NCBI GenBank assembly: GCA_900318115.1
Contig: ONJJ01000007.1
Location: 1 to 64,000 of the forward strand
Reading direction: 5' to 3'
DNA length: 64,000 bases
From: an uncultured Prevotellaceae bacterium
GTDB lineage: Bacteria > Bacteroidota > Bacteroidia > Bacteroidales > Bacteroidaceae
Positions 43,490 through 52,932 of this stretch are shown piece by piece (position 1 is the stretch's first letter; every line of letters starts with the position of its first letter). A program made the position numbers and the translations under genes. Below the pieces are notes generated by a model, which made no database searches, was not told the origin of the DNA, and worked only from the letters and a program-made list of their open reading frames with translations.

Positions 43490-45676
43490 TCACTTTGCCG
43501 TAAAGCTGGTGAGGCTGGTGGTGCCGGAGGCCGAACTGCCGAGGTAGAGACCGTGCCAGGCCGTGGTGGCATCGGTGGGCTCGGTGGTGGAGTACTTGAT
43601 TGTGTAACTGGCATTTTTTGTCATGCCAGTGGCTGTGAAGAGGCTGAGGCTGCTGCTGCACGAAGCCGGGAAACTGTAGGTGACCAGATTCTTGCCGGAA
43701 CTGTCGGCCAGCGTGTAGTAACGTTTGCTTTGGTAGCTGAGGCTACTGGTGAGGAAGGCATAGCCCTGGGCGGCGTTAGAGATGCTGTAGCTGCTACTGC
43801 TGCCGCCCCATCCGCCGCCACCACCGCCTTGGTTGGCGCCAGCCGTGATGGCGATTCCAGTGCCTGTAATCTGGATGTAGCTGTTGTTGTCGCAGTCGAT
43901 ACCTTCCTCGGGCGCTCCCTTGGTGGTGTAGGCGAAGACGGCACCATTGCCGATGGTCACGGCGCCCGTCGTGCCGGCGTTGCTGTCCACGGCGTCGTTG
44001 CCGTTGGAGTAGCAGACGGTGGCTCCGCCGTTGAAGAAGATCTTTCCAGCGCAGTTGATGCAGTCATCGTAGGTCTGGAAGTAGTGGTTGCCGCCCTCGA
44101 TATAGATGGCGGTCTTGGACTCCAGACCCTCGGCGCCGCTGGTCTTCGTGGTGACCTCCGTGGTGCCGCCATAGAGGTACACGGCACAGATGGCCTTGAT
44201 AGCCTTGGCCGACGAGGAGCTGTAGGCCGAGCCTGTGCTGCTGACGGTGAGGGTGGGGCCGGTGCCGTCCTTCAGGCCCTGGGAGTAGCTGCCCGTGACG
44301 TTGGTCCAGGTGGAACCGCCGCCCATGCCACCGCCGCCTCCGCCGCCAGGACGGCCGCCTCCGCCCCGGCCTCCACCGCCGCCGGAGAATGACTGAGTGC
44401 CGTCGCCGGCGCGGATAGCCTTGGCGGCGTTGCCGCTCATGGTGATGGTGATGACGCCTGCGTTCAGGGCAATGTCGGTGCCCTTCAGTCCCTTGGCGCC
44501 CTTGACGTCGCTACTGACGGTCTGCGGTGTGGCGCTGTTGGTGATGGTCAGCGTGCCGCCGTTGGTGGTGATGGCATCGGCAGCCACACCGCGTCCGGCC
44601 ACACCCTTGATGGTTGCCTGGATGCTTCCACCGTTCTGCACGAAGGCTTCGCCCTTGATGGCAGCCACGTAGGAGGGGTCGCTGCTGTCGCTGGTATCTA
44701 TGCTACCGCTGGCGTTGAGGGTGAGGGCGCCTCCGTCTATGCGCACGGTGCCGTCGCTCTTCAGACCCTTAGCACCCGCAGCAGTCGTGGTGGTGGTGAG
44801 GGTGCCGTCGAGGATGTAGATGTTGCCCGAGTCCTCGCCGTCGTGGTCCGTGGTCTCGCCCGTGGACTCCGTGCCGTCGATGCTGGACTGAATGGCATCG
44901 TCGCCTACGCCGCTGATGCTGAGTGTGCCGCTCTCCATGAGGAAGTATTCGTTGCAGTTCACGCCGTCCTTGACTGCGCCCAGCACGTTGATGGTGCAGT
45001 TCTTCATCTGCATATATTCTTTCGAGAAGATGGCGTGGGAGGTCTTGCCCGTTACGTTGAGCGTCCCCTTGCCCTTGAATTCGGCGTGCCCCTTCACGTA
45101 GAGGGCTGCCTTCTGCGAGCCGCCGCTACCGTCGGTCAGGGTGTTCACGGTTCCGTTCTTCACGCTGATGTCTATGCGCTTGCCATCCAGAATGTTCAGG
45201 GCCGCCCCGCTGGGGTTGGTCAGTTCCAGTCCCCGCAGTTCCACGGTGGCCTTGTAGCTTCCTTCGAGGGTGAACTCGCCGTCGGAGGAGGTGCCGGCGA
45301 GGCTGTAGGTGATCTCGCCGCAGGTGTCGTCGCCGACCTCTTCACCCTGCACGAGGGTGACGTGGGCGCCGCTGACGGTGGGGGTGACGTACTGCGCGAT
45401 GTTTCCGGCCACGAAGACCTTGGCGCTGGTGCCGTCGTAGGCGACGCTGACGCTGTTGGCCTCGACCTCGGTGGCATCGATGTACATCCGGGTGATGTCG
45501 CTGAGGGCATACACCTTATTTAATATAGTGACGCTGGCGCCGTCGGCATAAATCATCTCTCCGGCCTCGGCGGCAGGAATCTGGTAGGTGACGCTGCCGA
45601 CTTCGACATTCAACGTCTGAGCCACGGCGGCCACTGTGGTCGCGGCGGCAAGGAGAAGAGTAGCTAAGCGTTTCAT
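43490..45676 (-). CDS. Exported Cthe_2159-like beta-helix carbohydrate-binding protein
   Basis: The 728-residue protein has a signal peptide (MKRLATLLLAAATTVAAVAQ). Residues about 100-630 repeat short strands with T/S, G and D ladders (GVNCNEYFLMESGTLSISGV-GDDAIQS; AVYLYGGTTEVTTKTSGAEG; AVDSNAGTTGAVTIGNGAVF), typical of the right-handed parallel beta-helix carbohydrate-binding family (PF14262-like). A long glycine-rich loop (about 23 residues, 432-454) interrupts it, and a second Gly run lies near 636. Polysaccharide (pectin-like) binding is the known property of the family; the function here is not known. The start overlaps the upstream exported-protein gene by four bases. Confidence 0.75.
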   Translation of the reverse strand: MKRLATLLLAAATTVAAVAQTLNVEVGSVTYQIPAAEAGEMIYADGASVTILNKVYALSDITRMYIDATEVEANSVSVAYDGTSAKVFVAGNIAQYVTPTVSGAHVTLVQGEEVGDDTCGEITYSLAGTSSDGEFTLEGSYKATVELRGLELTNPSGAALNILDGKRIDISVKNGTVNTLTDGSGGSQKAALYVKGHAEFKGKGTLNVTGKTSHAIFSKEYMQMKNCTINVLGAVKDGVNCNEYFLMESGTLSISGVGDDAIQSSIDGTESTGETTDHDGEDSGNIYILDGTLTTTTTAAGAKGLKSDGTVRIDGGALTLNASGSIDTSDSSDPSYVAAIKGEAFVQNGGSIQATIKGVAGRGVAADAITTNGGTLTITNSATPQTVSSDVKGAKGLKGTDIALNAGVITITMSGNAAKAIRAGDGTQSFSGGGGGRGGGGRPGGGGGGGMGGGSTWTNVTGSYSQGLKDGTGPTLTVSSTGSAYSSSSAKAIKAICAVYLYGGTTEVTTKTSGAEGLESKTAIYIEGGNHYFQTYDDCINCAGKIFFNGGATVCYSNGNDAVDSNAGTTGAVTIGNGAVFAYTTKGAPEEGIDCDNNSYIQITGTGIAITAGANQGGGGGGWGGSSSSYSISNAAQGYAFLTSSLSYQSKRYYTLADSSGKNLVTYSFPASCSSSLSLFTATGMTKNASYTIKYSTTEPTDATTAWHGLYLGSSASGTTSLTSFTAK

Positions 45677-46074
45677 TTCACCAGGATTTTAGAGGTTTCA
45701 CCATTGGCTTTGCGCATGACGTAGATGCCCTTGCGGACGGTCGATCCTTGACGGTAGGCGCGCCGACCGCTGAGGTCATAGAAGGTCTCGCTCCCTCCGG
45801 TGCCAGCCGCTGTCGCGGCGCTGATGCCGTCCACGATACCGCCATTGGTCTGCGAGAACTGCATGGAGACGAGGTCTGCGAGGGTGAGGGAGGTCGAGCC
45901 GTTGGTGTTCTTGGCCACCAGCTTGCCGTCCTCGAAGGTCATTTCCAGTCCATCCACGGCCAGGGCTACTTGCGAGCCGCTGCCTGTGGTCAGAATCAGG
46001 TAGGGAAAGTTGTAGTCTGTGGCCTGAAGCTGCAAGCCCAGCACCAACATGAATATACAGAGAATCTTTTTCAT
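45673..46074 (-). CDS. Small exported protein with type IX-like C-terminal tail
   Basis: The start is taken as the ATG at 46074 (MKKILCIFMLVLGLQLQA, signal peptide), with AAGGA seven bases upstream; an ATG two codons earlier is possible. The 133-residue product has a strand-rich middle (LILTTGSGSQVALAVDGLEM) and ends FYDLSGRRAYRQGSTVRKGIY and GETSKILVK, the tail shared by several exported proteins in this window. It is translationally coupled (4-bp overlap) to the beta-helix-like gene. Function unknown; perhaps a surface partner of that protein. Confidence 0.7.
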   Translation of the reverse strand: MKKILCIFMLVLGLQLQATDYNFPYLILTTGSGSQVALAVDGLEMTFEDGKLVAKNTNGSTSLTLADLVSMQFSQTNGGIVDGISAATAAGTGGSETFYDLSGRRAYRQGSTVRKGIYVMRKANGETSKILVK

Positions 46075-46106
46075 AATCATTCCTTTCTTTAAAGATGTTT
46101 GCGTTG

Positions 46107-46114
46107 CAAAGATA
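46107..46114 (-). promoter_or_regulatory. -7 box of the small exported-protein operon
   Basis: TATCTTTG on the minus strand, about 30 bp before the start at 46074. Confidence 0.55.
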
Positions 46115-46216
46115 GGTAAAACTAATGAAACGAAGGCGAAAAGGGCCTGAATTATCAACGAAATGGCCGAAACGGACGATGAAGTCGCCTGTTCACTTGG
46201 CCGCTGGGACTGGTGC

Positions 46217-46681
46217 TCAAAGGTTGATGCCGTAGCTCTGCTTCACCTCGTCCATGACGAAAATGCTCTCGATGGATGCCAGGTTTTCGATGTTGCCCAG
46301 CTTGTTGAGGATGAATTCCTGATAGTGTTTCATGTCGGCCGTGCGCACCTTCAGCAGGTAGTCGAAGGAGCCCGACGTGTTGTAGCATTCCGTGACCTCC
46401 GGGGTGCGCTGTATGCGACGGGCAAAGGCTTCGGCCAGTTCATGGTTGATTTGCTTGAGCTTGACCTTGCAGAAGACGAGCAAGCCCTGACCCATAAGCT
46501 CTGGGTCGAGTACGGCGATGTAGCGCTTGATATATCCCTGACGTTCGAGACGCTTTTGTCGTTCGAAGACGGGTGTCGGGGTCAAATGGACGGCTTCTGC
46601 CAGTTCTTTTGTGGTCAATTTGGCATTCTTTTGCAGCGTTTTCAGGAGCTGGATGTCAATTTCATCTAATACATCTGTCAT
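46217..46681 (-). CDS. Lrp/AsnC-family transcriptional regulator
   Basis: The 154-residue protein has the N-terminal AsnC winged helix (LDEIDIQLLKTLQKNAKLTT, then KELAEAVHLTPTPVFERQKR) and the C-terminal RAM effector-binding domain (VTECYNTSGSFDYLLKVR). It is divergent from metY, with back-to-back promoters in a 314-bp gap, so it probably regulates metY (and possibly cysK) in response to an amino acid. The ligand is not known. Confidence 0.93.
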   Translation of the reverse strand: MTDVLDEIDIQLLKTLQKNAKLTTKELAEAVHLTPTPVFERQKRLERQGYIKRYIAVLDPELMGQGLLVFCKVKLKQINHELAEAFARRIQRTPEVTECYNTSGSFDYLLKVRTADMKHYQEFILNKLGNIENLASIESIFVMDEVKQSYGINL

Positions 46682-46751
46682 GATCGTGGAATATTATTCT
46701 ATTGCAGGCCTTCTCGGGAAGCCTTCTTGGAAATATTTTCTGTCTCCGCCG

Positions 46752-46783
46752 CAAAAGTAGTGAATCATTCTGAATTTGGCAAG
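46752..46783 (-). promoter_or_regulatory. Promoter of the Lrp-family gene
   Basis: CTTG (46783-46780), 20 bp, TACTTTTG (46759-46752) on the minus strand, about 70 bp before the start at 46681. Confidence 0.6.
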
Positions 46784-46786
46784 AAA

Positions 46787-46819
46787 TTTGGAACTTATTT
46801 CTAAAAACTCGTACCTTTG
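46787..46819 (+). promoter_or_regulatory. Promoter of metY
   Basis: TTTG (46787-46790), 21 bp, TACCTTTG (46812-46819). It gives a leader of about 170 bases, most of it built from 7-bp repeats. Confidence 0.7.
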
Positions 46820-46860
46820 CAGCGCAAAACAATAAGAAAGATACTCCAACAGCCACAACC

Positions 46861-46993
46861 AAACACACTCTAAACTCTAAACTTAAGAACTACTCTACAC
46901 TCTACACTCTACACTTTAAACTCTACACTTAAAAACTACTCTACACTCTAAACTCTACACTCTAAACTTAAGAACACTCTAAACTCAATAAAA
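46861..46993 (+). repeat. ACTCTAA/ACTCTAC leader repeats before metY
   Basis: About 130 bases made almost only of ACTCTAA, ACTCTAC and ACTTAA units with a 7-bp period; there are only two G residues. The array ends three bases before the ATG. Confidence 0.8.
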
Positions 46994-46995
46994 CT

Positions 46996-48288
46996 ATGGC
47001 AACAGAAAAGAAACTCCACTTCGAGACGCTCCAGCTGCACGTTGGACAAGAACAACCCGATCCCGCTACCGACGCACGCGCGGTACCTATCTACCAGACC
47101 ACGAGCTACGTGTTCCGCAACTCGCAGCACGCTGCCGACCGCTTTGGGCTGCGCGACCCGGGCAACATCTATGGTCGTCTGACGAACTCCACGCAGGGCG
47201 TCTTTGAAGACCGCGTGGCCGCCCTCGAGGGAGGTGTGGCAGGACTGGCCGTGGCCAGCGGTGCCGCAGCCGTAACCTATGCCCTACAGAATATCGCACA
47301 GGCCGGCGACCACATCGTGGCTGCCGACAACCTCTATGGCGGCTCGTTCAACCTCATCACCCACACCCTCGCCACCCAAGGTATCTCCAACACCATCGTG
47401 CGCGTCAACGACCTGGCGGCCTTGGAGGCTGCCATCCAGCCTAACACCAAGGCCGTTTACGCCGAGACCTTCGGCAACCCCAATTCCGACGTGACAGACC
47501 TCGAAGGCGTAGCTGCCGTGGCCCACAAGCACGGCATCCCTCTCATCATCGACAACACCTTCGGTACACCTTATTTAATACGTCCTATCGAGCACGGCGC
47601 TGACATCGTTGTCCATTCCGCCACCAAGTTCCTGGGCGGTCATGGCAGTTCGCTGGGTGGTGTCATCGTCGATGGCGGCACGTTCGACTGGAAAGCCAAT
47701 GCCGACAAGTTCCCGTCGCTGGCTAAGCCCGACCCCTCGTACCACGGTGCCGTCTTCGCCGACGTGGCAGGAGCTGCCGCCTTCGTCACCCGCATCCGCG
47801 CGGTGATCCTGCGCGACACGGGAGCTACCATCTCTCCCTTCAACGCCTTCATTCTCCTGCAGGGTGTAGAGACCCTCTCCCTGCGTGTGGAACGTCATGT
47901 CGAGAACGCCCTGAAGGTCGTGGACTTCCTGAAGAACCACCCGAAGGTGGCCAAGGTGAACCATCCCAGCCTGCCGGAGCATCCTGACCATGCCCTCTAC
48001 AACAAGTACTTCCCCCAAGGCGGTGGCAGCATCTTCACCTTCGAGATCAAGGGCGGACAGGAAGAAGCCTGGAAGTTCATCGATGCTCTGCAGATCTTCT
48101 CGCTGTTGGCGAACGTAGCCGACGTGAAGAGTCTGGTCATTCATCCCTACACCACCACGCACTCTCAGATGAGTCCCGAGGAGTTGGCCGAGCAGCATAT
48201 CACTCCTGCCACCGTGCGACTGAGCATCGGCACAGAGCATATTGACGACATTATCGAGGATATTGCACAGGCATTGGACAAGATTTAG
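46996..48288 (+). CDS. metY: O-acetylhomoserine sulfhydrylase
   Basis: The 430-residue enzyme is a Cys/Met-metabolism PLP protein: TLQLHVGQEQPDPATDARAV start, HIVAADNLYGGSFNL and the PLP-binding Lys211 in VHSATKFLGGHGSSLGG. It makes homocysteine from O-acetylhomoserine and sulfide (and can act on O-acetylserine). Its downstream neighbour is cysK, and an Lrp-family regulator is divergent, so this is a sulfur amino-acid locus. Confidence 0.94.
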   Translation: MATEKKLHFETLQLHVGQEQPDPATDARAVPIYQTTSYVFRNSQHAADRFGLRDPGNIYGRLTNSTQGVFEDRVAALEGGVAGLAVASGAAAVTYALQNIAQAGDHIVAADNLYGGSFNLITHTLATQGISNTIVRVNDLAALEAAIQPNTKAVYAETFGNPNSDVTDLEGVAAVAHKHGIPLIIDNTFGTPYLIRPIEHGADIVVHSATKFLGGHGSSLGGVIVDGGTFDWKANADKFPSLAKPDPSYHGAVFADVAGAAAFVTRIRAVILRDTGATISPFNAFILLQGVETLSLRVERHVENALKVVDFLKNHPKVAKVNHPSLPEHPDHALYNKYFPQGGGSIFTFEIKGGQEEAWKFIDALQIFSLLANVADVKSLVIHPYTTTHSQMSPEELAEQHITPATVRLSIGTEHIDDIIEDIAQALDKI

Positions 48289-48331
48289 CTTTATTTACAC
48301 ATCGGATTCCACGAATTAGACAAATTCTTCG

Positions 48332-48339
48332 TACCTTTG
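48332..48339 (+). promoter_or_regulatory. -7 box of cysK
   Basis: TACCTTTG lies between metY and cysK, giving cysK its own transcript. No TTTG at the -33 position; an ACGAATTAGAC repeat fragment (48311-48321) occupies that region. Confidence 0.55.
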
Positions 48340-48345
48340 CAGCAC

Positions 48346-48419
48346 TTTAAACTCTACACTACTCTACACTCTACACACTACACTCTAAACTCTACACTCT
48401 AAACTCTAAACTCTCCACT
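48346..48419 (+). repeat. ACTCTAA/ACTCTAC leader repeats before cysK
   Basis: About 75 bases of the same 7-bp-period units as before metY, without any G, ending four bases before the ATG at 48424. Confidence 0.8.
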
Positions 48420-48423
48420 CACC

Positions 48424-49371
48424 ATGTCACATATAGCAAAACAACTGACCGACCTCATCGGTCGTACTCCGCTTTTGGAGCTCAATAAATTCTCTGCTCA
48501 GAAAGGACTCGCCACCTCCATTATCGCCAAGGTGGAGTTCTTCAACCCTGGTGGCAGTGTCAAGGACCGCATCGCCCTCGCCATGATTGAGGATGCCGAA
48601 CAGCGCGGCCTGCTCAAACCCGGCGCCACCATCATCGAACCCACCAGCGGCAACACGGGCGTAGGCCTGGCTCTCGTCAGCGCCGTCAAGGGCTACCACC
48701 TCATCCTGACCATGCCCGAGACCATGAGCGTGGAACGTCGCAACCTCGTCAAGGCTTATGGCGCCGAGGTGCGTCTGACCCCTGGTAAAGATGGCATGAA
48801 GGGCGCCATCGCAGCAGCCGAAGCCTTGCGCGATGCCACGCCCGGCAGCATCATCCTCCAGCAGTTCGAAAACCCCGCCAACCCCGCCAAGCACTATGTC
48901 ACCACGGGCCGGGAAATCTGGGAGCAGACGGACGGGAAGGTGGACATCTTCGTGGCAGGCGTGGGCACTGGAGGCACCATCTCCGGCGTTGGTCGCCGAC
49001 TCAAGGAGGAGAACCCTGCCGTGCAAGTCATTGCCGTGGAACCCAAGAGTTCGGCCGTCCTCAACGGGCAGCCCAGCGGGCCGCATAAGATTCAGGGTAT
49101 CGGCGCCGGTTTTGTCCCCAAGACCTACAACGCCAGCGTCGTCGATGAGGTATTCGACGTGGAGAACGACGACGCCATCCGCACGGGGCGTGAACTCGCT
49201 CAGCAGGAAGGGCTTCTCGTTGGTATCTCCGCCGGAGCTGCAGCCTTCGCCGCTGCCGAGATTGCCAAACGCCCGGAGAACGCAGGCAAGCGCATCGTGG
49301 TCCTGCTGCCCGACACCGGTGAACGTTACCTCAGCACACAACTTTTTGCTTTCGAGGAATATCCGCTCTGA
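48424..49371 (+). CDS. cysK: Cysteine synthase A (O-acetylserine sulfhydrylase)
   Basis: The 315-residue fold-type II PLP enzyme has Lys47 in [12 protein letters not shown], the [12 protein letters not shown] substrate loop and [11 protein letters not shown] for the PLP phosphate. It condenses O-acetylserine with sulfide to cysteine. CysM is the alternative, but the length and motifs favour CysK. It ends in a terminator. Confidence 0.94.
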   Translation: MSHIAKQLTDLIGRTPLLELNKFSAQKGLATSIIAKVEFFNPGGSVKDRIALAMIEDAEQRGLLKPGATIIEPTSGNTGVGLALVSAVKGYHLILTMPETMSVERRNLVKAYGAEVRLTPGKDGMKGAIAAAEALRDATPGSIILQQFENPANPAKHYVTTGREIWEQTDGKVDIFVAGVGTGGTISGVGRRLKEENPAVQVIAVEPKSSAVLNGQPSGPHKIQGIGAGFVPKTYNASVVDEVFDVENDDAIRTGRELAQQEGLLVGISAGAAAFAAAEIAKRPENAGKRIVVLLPDTGERYLSTQLFAFEEYPL

Positions 49372-49423
49372 ACGACTCTCCTATAAATAATAGGTACGCG
49401 CGATGCGCGAGTAGCAAATAAGA

Positions 49424-49454
49424 ACAGCCGATTGCCTTCGTGGCAACCGGCTGT
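49424..49454 (+). terminator. Terminator of cysK
   Basis: ACAGCCG-A-TTGCC pairs with GGCAA-C-CGGCTGT across a TTCGT loop; CCTGTTTAT follows. The weak T-tract suggests partial efficiency. Confidence 0.7.
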
Positions 49455-49488
49455 CCTGTTTATGGTGATTCGTTGTGTAGCGAGGATT

Positions 49489-51711
49489 TTACTCGTGTGA
49501 GTGACGTTCGCCGCGTTCGGGACGCTCGGGGCGCTCGGAGCGCTCGCGACGCTGACGGGGAGGACGCTCTACATAGCCCTCGGGCTTCGGCAGAAGGGCA
49601 CGACGGGAGAGCTTGAACTTGCCCGTCTTCGGGTCGATTTCCAGGAGCTTGACGGTCATCTTGTCACCTTCCTTGATGCCGGCTTCCTCCACGGTTTCGA
49701 GGCGCTTCCAGTCGATCTCGGAGATGTGCAGCAGGCCGTCCTTGCCCGGCATGAATTCCACGAAGCAGCCGTAAGGCATGATTGAGCGGACAGTGCCCTC
49801 ATAGACCTCGCCCACTTCGGGCACGGCGACGATGGCGCGGATCTTGGCCAGTGCGGCATTGATGCTCTCGGCGTTGGGACCGCTGACCTGCACCTTGCCC
49901 ACTCCGTCTTCTTCGTCGATGGTGATGGTGGCACCGGTGTCTTCCTGCATGCCCTGGATGATCTTTCCGCCCGGGCCAATGACAGCGCCGATGAACTCCT
50001 TCGGGATGATAATCTGCTCGATGCGGGGTACGTGGGGCTTCAGTTCGGGACGAGGTTCGGGCATACACTCCAGGATCTTGCCGAGGATGTGCTCGCGAGC
50101 CTGCTTGGCCTGCATGAGGGCCTTCTCCAGGATCTCATAGCTCAGGCCGTCGCACTTGATATCCATCTGGGTGGCGGTCAGGCCGTCCTTGGTTCCGGTG
50201 GTCTTGAAGTCCATGTCGCCGAGGTGGTCCTCATCGCCGAGGATGTCGGAGAGCACTGCGTACTTCTCTTCGCCGGGATTCTTGATCAGACCCATGGCGA
50301 TGCCGCTGACGGGCTTCTTGATGGGCACACCGGCGTCCATGAGGGCGAGCGTGCCGGCGCAGACGGTAGCCATGGAGCTGGAACCGTTGCTCTCCAGGAT
50401 GTCGCTGACGACGCGGACGGTGTAGGGATAGTCTGCAGGAATCTGACCCTTCAGGGCGCGCCATGCGAGGTGGCCGTGGCCGATCTCACGACGGCCTACG
50501 CCGCGCTGAGCCTTGGCCTCACCCGTGCTGAAGGGCGGGAAGTTGTAGTGCAGGAGGAAACGCATATAGGAGCGGTCGAGGACATCGTCCACGAGCTTCT
50601 CGTCGAGCTTGGTGCCGAGGGTGACGGTGGAGAGAGACTGGGTCTCGCCGCGGGTGAAGATGCTGCTTCCGTGAGGACCGGGCAGGGGGCTGACTTCGCA
50701 CCAGATGGGGCGGATGTCGGTGGTGCCGCGACCATCGAGACGGATACCTTCGTCGAGGATGCAACGGCGCATGGCGTCGCGCTCCACGTCGTGGTAGTAG
50801 CGGTCCACGAGGGTGTTTTTCTCTTCGAGCTCAGCAGCTTCCATATCGGGATGAGCCTCGGCGTAGCGGACCTTGAAGTCCTCGCGGATCTTCTCGAAGG
50901 CTTCGGCACGGGCTTGCTTCTCCAGAGCCTGCTTCGTGATGTCGTAGGCGGGCTGGTAGCACTCCTTGTTGACCTGCTCGCGCAGCTCCTCGTCGTTGAC
51001 CTCGTGGCAGTATTCGCGCTTGACGTCCTTGCCGAGTTCCTTGCTGAGTTCTTTCTGCAGGCGGCACATGGGCTTGATGGCTTCGTGGGCGACCTTCAGG
51101 GCCTGGAGCAGATCCTGCTCGCTGACTTCCTTCATCTCGCCTTCCACCATCATGATGTTCTCTTCGGTGGCGCCGACCATGATGTCCATGTCGGCATCTT
51201 TCATCTGGTCGAAGGTGGGATCCACGATGTACTCGCCGTTCAGGCGGATGACGCGGACTTCAGAGATAGGACCTTCGAAGGGGATGTCCGAGCAGCTGAG
51301 GGCGGCACTGGCAGCGAAGCCGGCAAGGGCATCGGGCATATCCACGCCATCAGCGCTGTAGAGGTTCACATTCACGTAAACCTCAGCGTGGTAGTTGCTG
51401 GGGAACAGGGGACGGAGCGCACGGTCGACGAGGCGACAAGTGAGGATTTCGTCATCATTGGCCTTACCTTCGCGCTTCGTGAAGCCACCGGGGAAACGGC
51501 CGGCAGCGGCATATTTCTCGCGATATTCTACTTGAAGGGGCATGAAATCAGTTCCGGGTACGGCATCCTTGGCGGCACAGACGGTGGCCAGGAGCATCGT
51601 GTTACCCATTCGGAGCATGACGGCTCCGTCTGCTTGCTTGGCAAGCTTGCCAGTCTCGATGGAGATCTCGCGACCATCGGGCAGCTGGACTGTCTTGGTG
51701 ATTACGTTCAT
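49489..51711 (-). CDS. pnp: Polynucleotide phosphorylase
   Basis: The 740-residue exoribonuclease has two RNase PH domains (N-terminal [20 protein letters not shown]; second with [18 protein letters not shown]), a KH domain ([20 protein letters not shown]) and an S1 domain ([20 protein letters not shown]), then an Arg/Glu-rich tail. It degrades RNA 3'-to-5' with phosphate. Its leader holds a perfect short palindrome near the transcription start (51807-51823). Confidence 0.97.
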   Translation of the reverse strand: MNVITKTVQLPDGREISIETGKLAKQADGAVMLRMGNTMLLATVCAAKDAVPGTDFMPLQVEYREKYAAAGRFPGGFTKREGKANDDEILTCRLVDRALRPLFPSNYHAEVYVNVNLYSADGVDMPDALAGFAASAALSCSDIPFEGPISEVRVIRLNGEYIVDPTFDQMKDADMDIMVGATEENIMMVEGEMKEVSEQDLLQALKVAHEAIKPMCRLQKELSKELGKDVKREYCHEVNDEELREQVNKECYQPAYDITKQALEKQARAEAFEKIREDFKVRYAEAHPDMEAAELEEKNTLVDRYYHDVERDAMRRCILDEGIRLDGRGTTDIRPIWCEVSPLPGPHGSSIFTRGETQSLSTVTLGTKLDEKLVDDVLDRSYMRFLLHYNFPPFSTGEAKAQRGVGRREIGHGHLAWRALKGQIPADYPYTVRVVSDILESNGSSSMATVCAGTLALMDAGVPIKKPVSGIAMGLIKNPGEEKYAVLSDILGDEDHLGDMDFKTTGTKDGLTATQMDIKCDGLSYEILEKALMQAKQAREHILGKILECMPEPRPELKPHVPRIEQIIIPKEFIGAVIGPGGKIIQGMQEDTGATITIDEEDGVGKVQVSGPNAESINAALAKIRAIVAVPEVGEVYEGTVRSIMPYGCFVEFMPGKDGLLHISEIDWKRLETVEEAGIKEGDKMTVKLLEIDPKTGKFKLSRRALLPKPEGYVERPPRQRRERSERPERPERGERHSHE

Positions 51712-51806
51712 CTTTCTAATTAACGATTTACAGATTTACGATTTACGAATTGCGTCTAATAGTTTGCGAAATAACGGTACGACGTATAACGATATAACGA
51801 TGATTC

Positions 51807-51823
51807 TTGGGCAAATTGCCCAA
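51807..51823. promoter_or_regulatory. Short palindrome at the start of the pnp leader
   Basis: TTGGGCAA-A-TTGCCCAA, an 8-bp inverted repeat, lies just downstream of the pnp -7 box (51833-51840 on the minus strand). It could be an operator or the base of a leader hairpin. Chance is possible. Confidence 0.4.
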
Positions 51824-51832
51824 AAAACCGCG

Positions 51833-51840
51833 CAAAGGTA
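51833..51840 (-). promoter_or_regulatory. -7 box of pnp
   Basis: TACCTTTG on the minus strand, giving a leader of about 115 bases that contains repeated ATCGTTAT and GTAAATC units. Confidence 0.6.
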
Positions 51841-51920
51841 ATGATTTAAGTTGAGAGTATAAAGCTTAAGGTTGAAAGTTTGGCATGCGATGGGCTAAAA
51901 AGCCTCATTTTTATGCTTTT

Positions 51921-52655
51921 TTAACCCAGACCTGCCACCCTTCGCGCGTGCGCCCAAACCTCTATAGACATATTCACCCACGCCCACGCGAAGGTGGAGA
52001 TGCGCACATCGGAAAAGTTTTCGAGGACACTCACGGCGCTCATCATCGTTGCACCTGTGGTGAGCACGTCATCGACCAGCATGAGATGCTGCCCGCTGGC
52101 TTCAGCGCCTTCGGCCAGACTGAACAGGTCGCGCCCGTTGAGGAAGCGGTCGGAGAGTTGGAAGTGGGTCTGCGACTCGCGATCAACATTGCGTACCAGC
52201 AGGTCGGTGCGCAGGGGGATGCCCGTTTCCTGGCTCAGCCCCTGGGCGATGGCTTCGGCCTGGTTGAAGCCGCGGTGACGCTGTCTGGCACGGGAGAGGG
52301 GTAGGGGAACGAAGGCATCCACGCCGTCGAACAAATCTGTGTCCTTCAGCTTCTCGGCTGCCAGACGCCCCATCCAGATTCCCTGCTCGCGGTTGCGCTC
52401 GAATTTCAGAGCATGAACCAGATGTGCTGCCGCGTTCTCTCGCTGATAGATGCACAGTGCTCCCATCCGATAGAGGACGGGGTGCTCGCTGCGCCACTGA
52501 AAGACGTGGCGATTCAGCTGCCAGTCCGTGGCGACACTCTCCAGCGGCAACGACATCAAGCAAGGCGGACAAACAAACTGTTCGCCGATGGCCAGGCGTC
52601 TGTCGCAGATGACGCACGTCCGGGGAAAGAAGAAGTCGAGGAGGCGGGTGAGCAT
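51921..52655 (-). CDS. comF: ComF-family phosphoribosyltransferase-like protein
   Basis: The 244-residue protein has an N-terminal zinc-ribbon-like CVICDRRLAIGEQFVCPPC (two CxxC), then PLPLSRARQRHRGFNQAEAIA and the PRPP-binding LMLVDDVLTTGATM, the pattern of ComF/GntX proteins. Some ComF members take part in competence; others have unknown roles. It is preceded by short TATCGAAA repeats (52721-52744) and a G-poor leader. Confidence 0.9.
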   Translation of the reverse strand: MLTRLLDFFFPRTCVICDRRLAIGEQFVCPPCLMSLPLESVATDWQLNRHVFQWRSEHPVLYRMGALCIYQRENAAAHLVHALKFERNREQGIWMGRLAAEKLKDTDLFDGVDAFVPLPLSRARQRHRGFNQAEAIAQGLSQETGIPLRTDLLVRNVDRESQTHFQLSDRFLNGRDLFSLAEGAEASGQHLMLVDDVLTTGATMMSAVSVLENFSDVRISTFAWAWVNMSIEVWAHARRVAGLG

Positions 52656-52720
52656 CAGGGTGAGATGGTTAGAGTTGAGGGTTAAGGGTCGGGAGTCGTC
52701 GAAATGTTGAGTCGTCGGAA

Positions 52721-52744
52721 TATCGAAATATCGAAATATCGAAA
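52721..52744. repeat. TATCGAAA tandem repeat upstream of comF
   Basis: Three 8-bp TATCGAAA units in tandem, located between comF and the tRNA-Pro terminator. Confidence 0.6.
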
Positions 52745-52768
52745 TGCCGATTCTTCTTTTAAAGAAAA

Positions 52769-52792
52769 TAGCCTGCTGGATTCAGCAGGCTA
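52769..52792 (-). terminator. Terminator of tRNA-Pro
   Basis: TAGCCTGCTG pairs with CAGCAGGCTA across a GATT loop (plus strand). On the minus strand TTTTCTTT follows the stem, so it serves the tRNA. Confidence 0.85.
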
Positions 52793-52806
52793 CTTCTCTT
52801 AAGTTG

Positions 52807-52881
52807 TCGGGATGACTAGATTCGAACTAGCGACCCCACGCCCCCCAGACGCGTACTCTAACCGGACTGAGCTACATCCCG
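52807..52881 (-). tRNA. tRNA-Pro (anticodon GGG)
   Basis: A 75-nt cloverleaf starting CGGGATGTAGCTCAG, with the C1:G72 pair usual for proline tRNAs. The anticodon loop CTGGGGG gives GGG; the T-arm is CTAGTTCGAATCTAG. No CCA is encoded. Confidence 0.92.
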
Positions 52882-52932
52882 AAACTTGGGCGCAAATGGA
52901 GAAAGATTGGGTTCTTTTCCGTTTTGCGGGTG

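Noticed and set aside
46861-46993. Possible CRISPR-like array
   Set aside because: The units are 7 bp with no spacers, so this is a simple tandem repeat.
46820-46995. Possible SAM or other sulfur-linked riboswitch before metY
   Set aside because: The leader is nearly free of G and cannot form the stems of known riboswitches.
50032-51723. 563-codon frame opposite pnp
   Set aside because: Antisense to pnp, no recognisable motifs, composition typical of a shadow frame.
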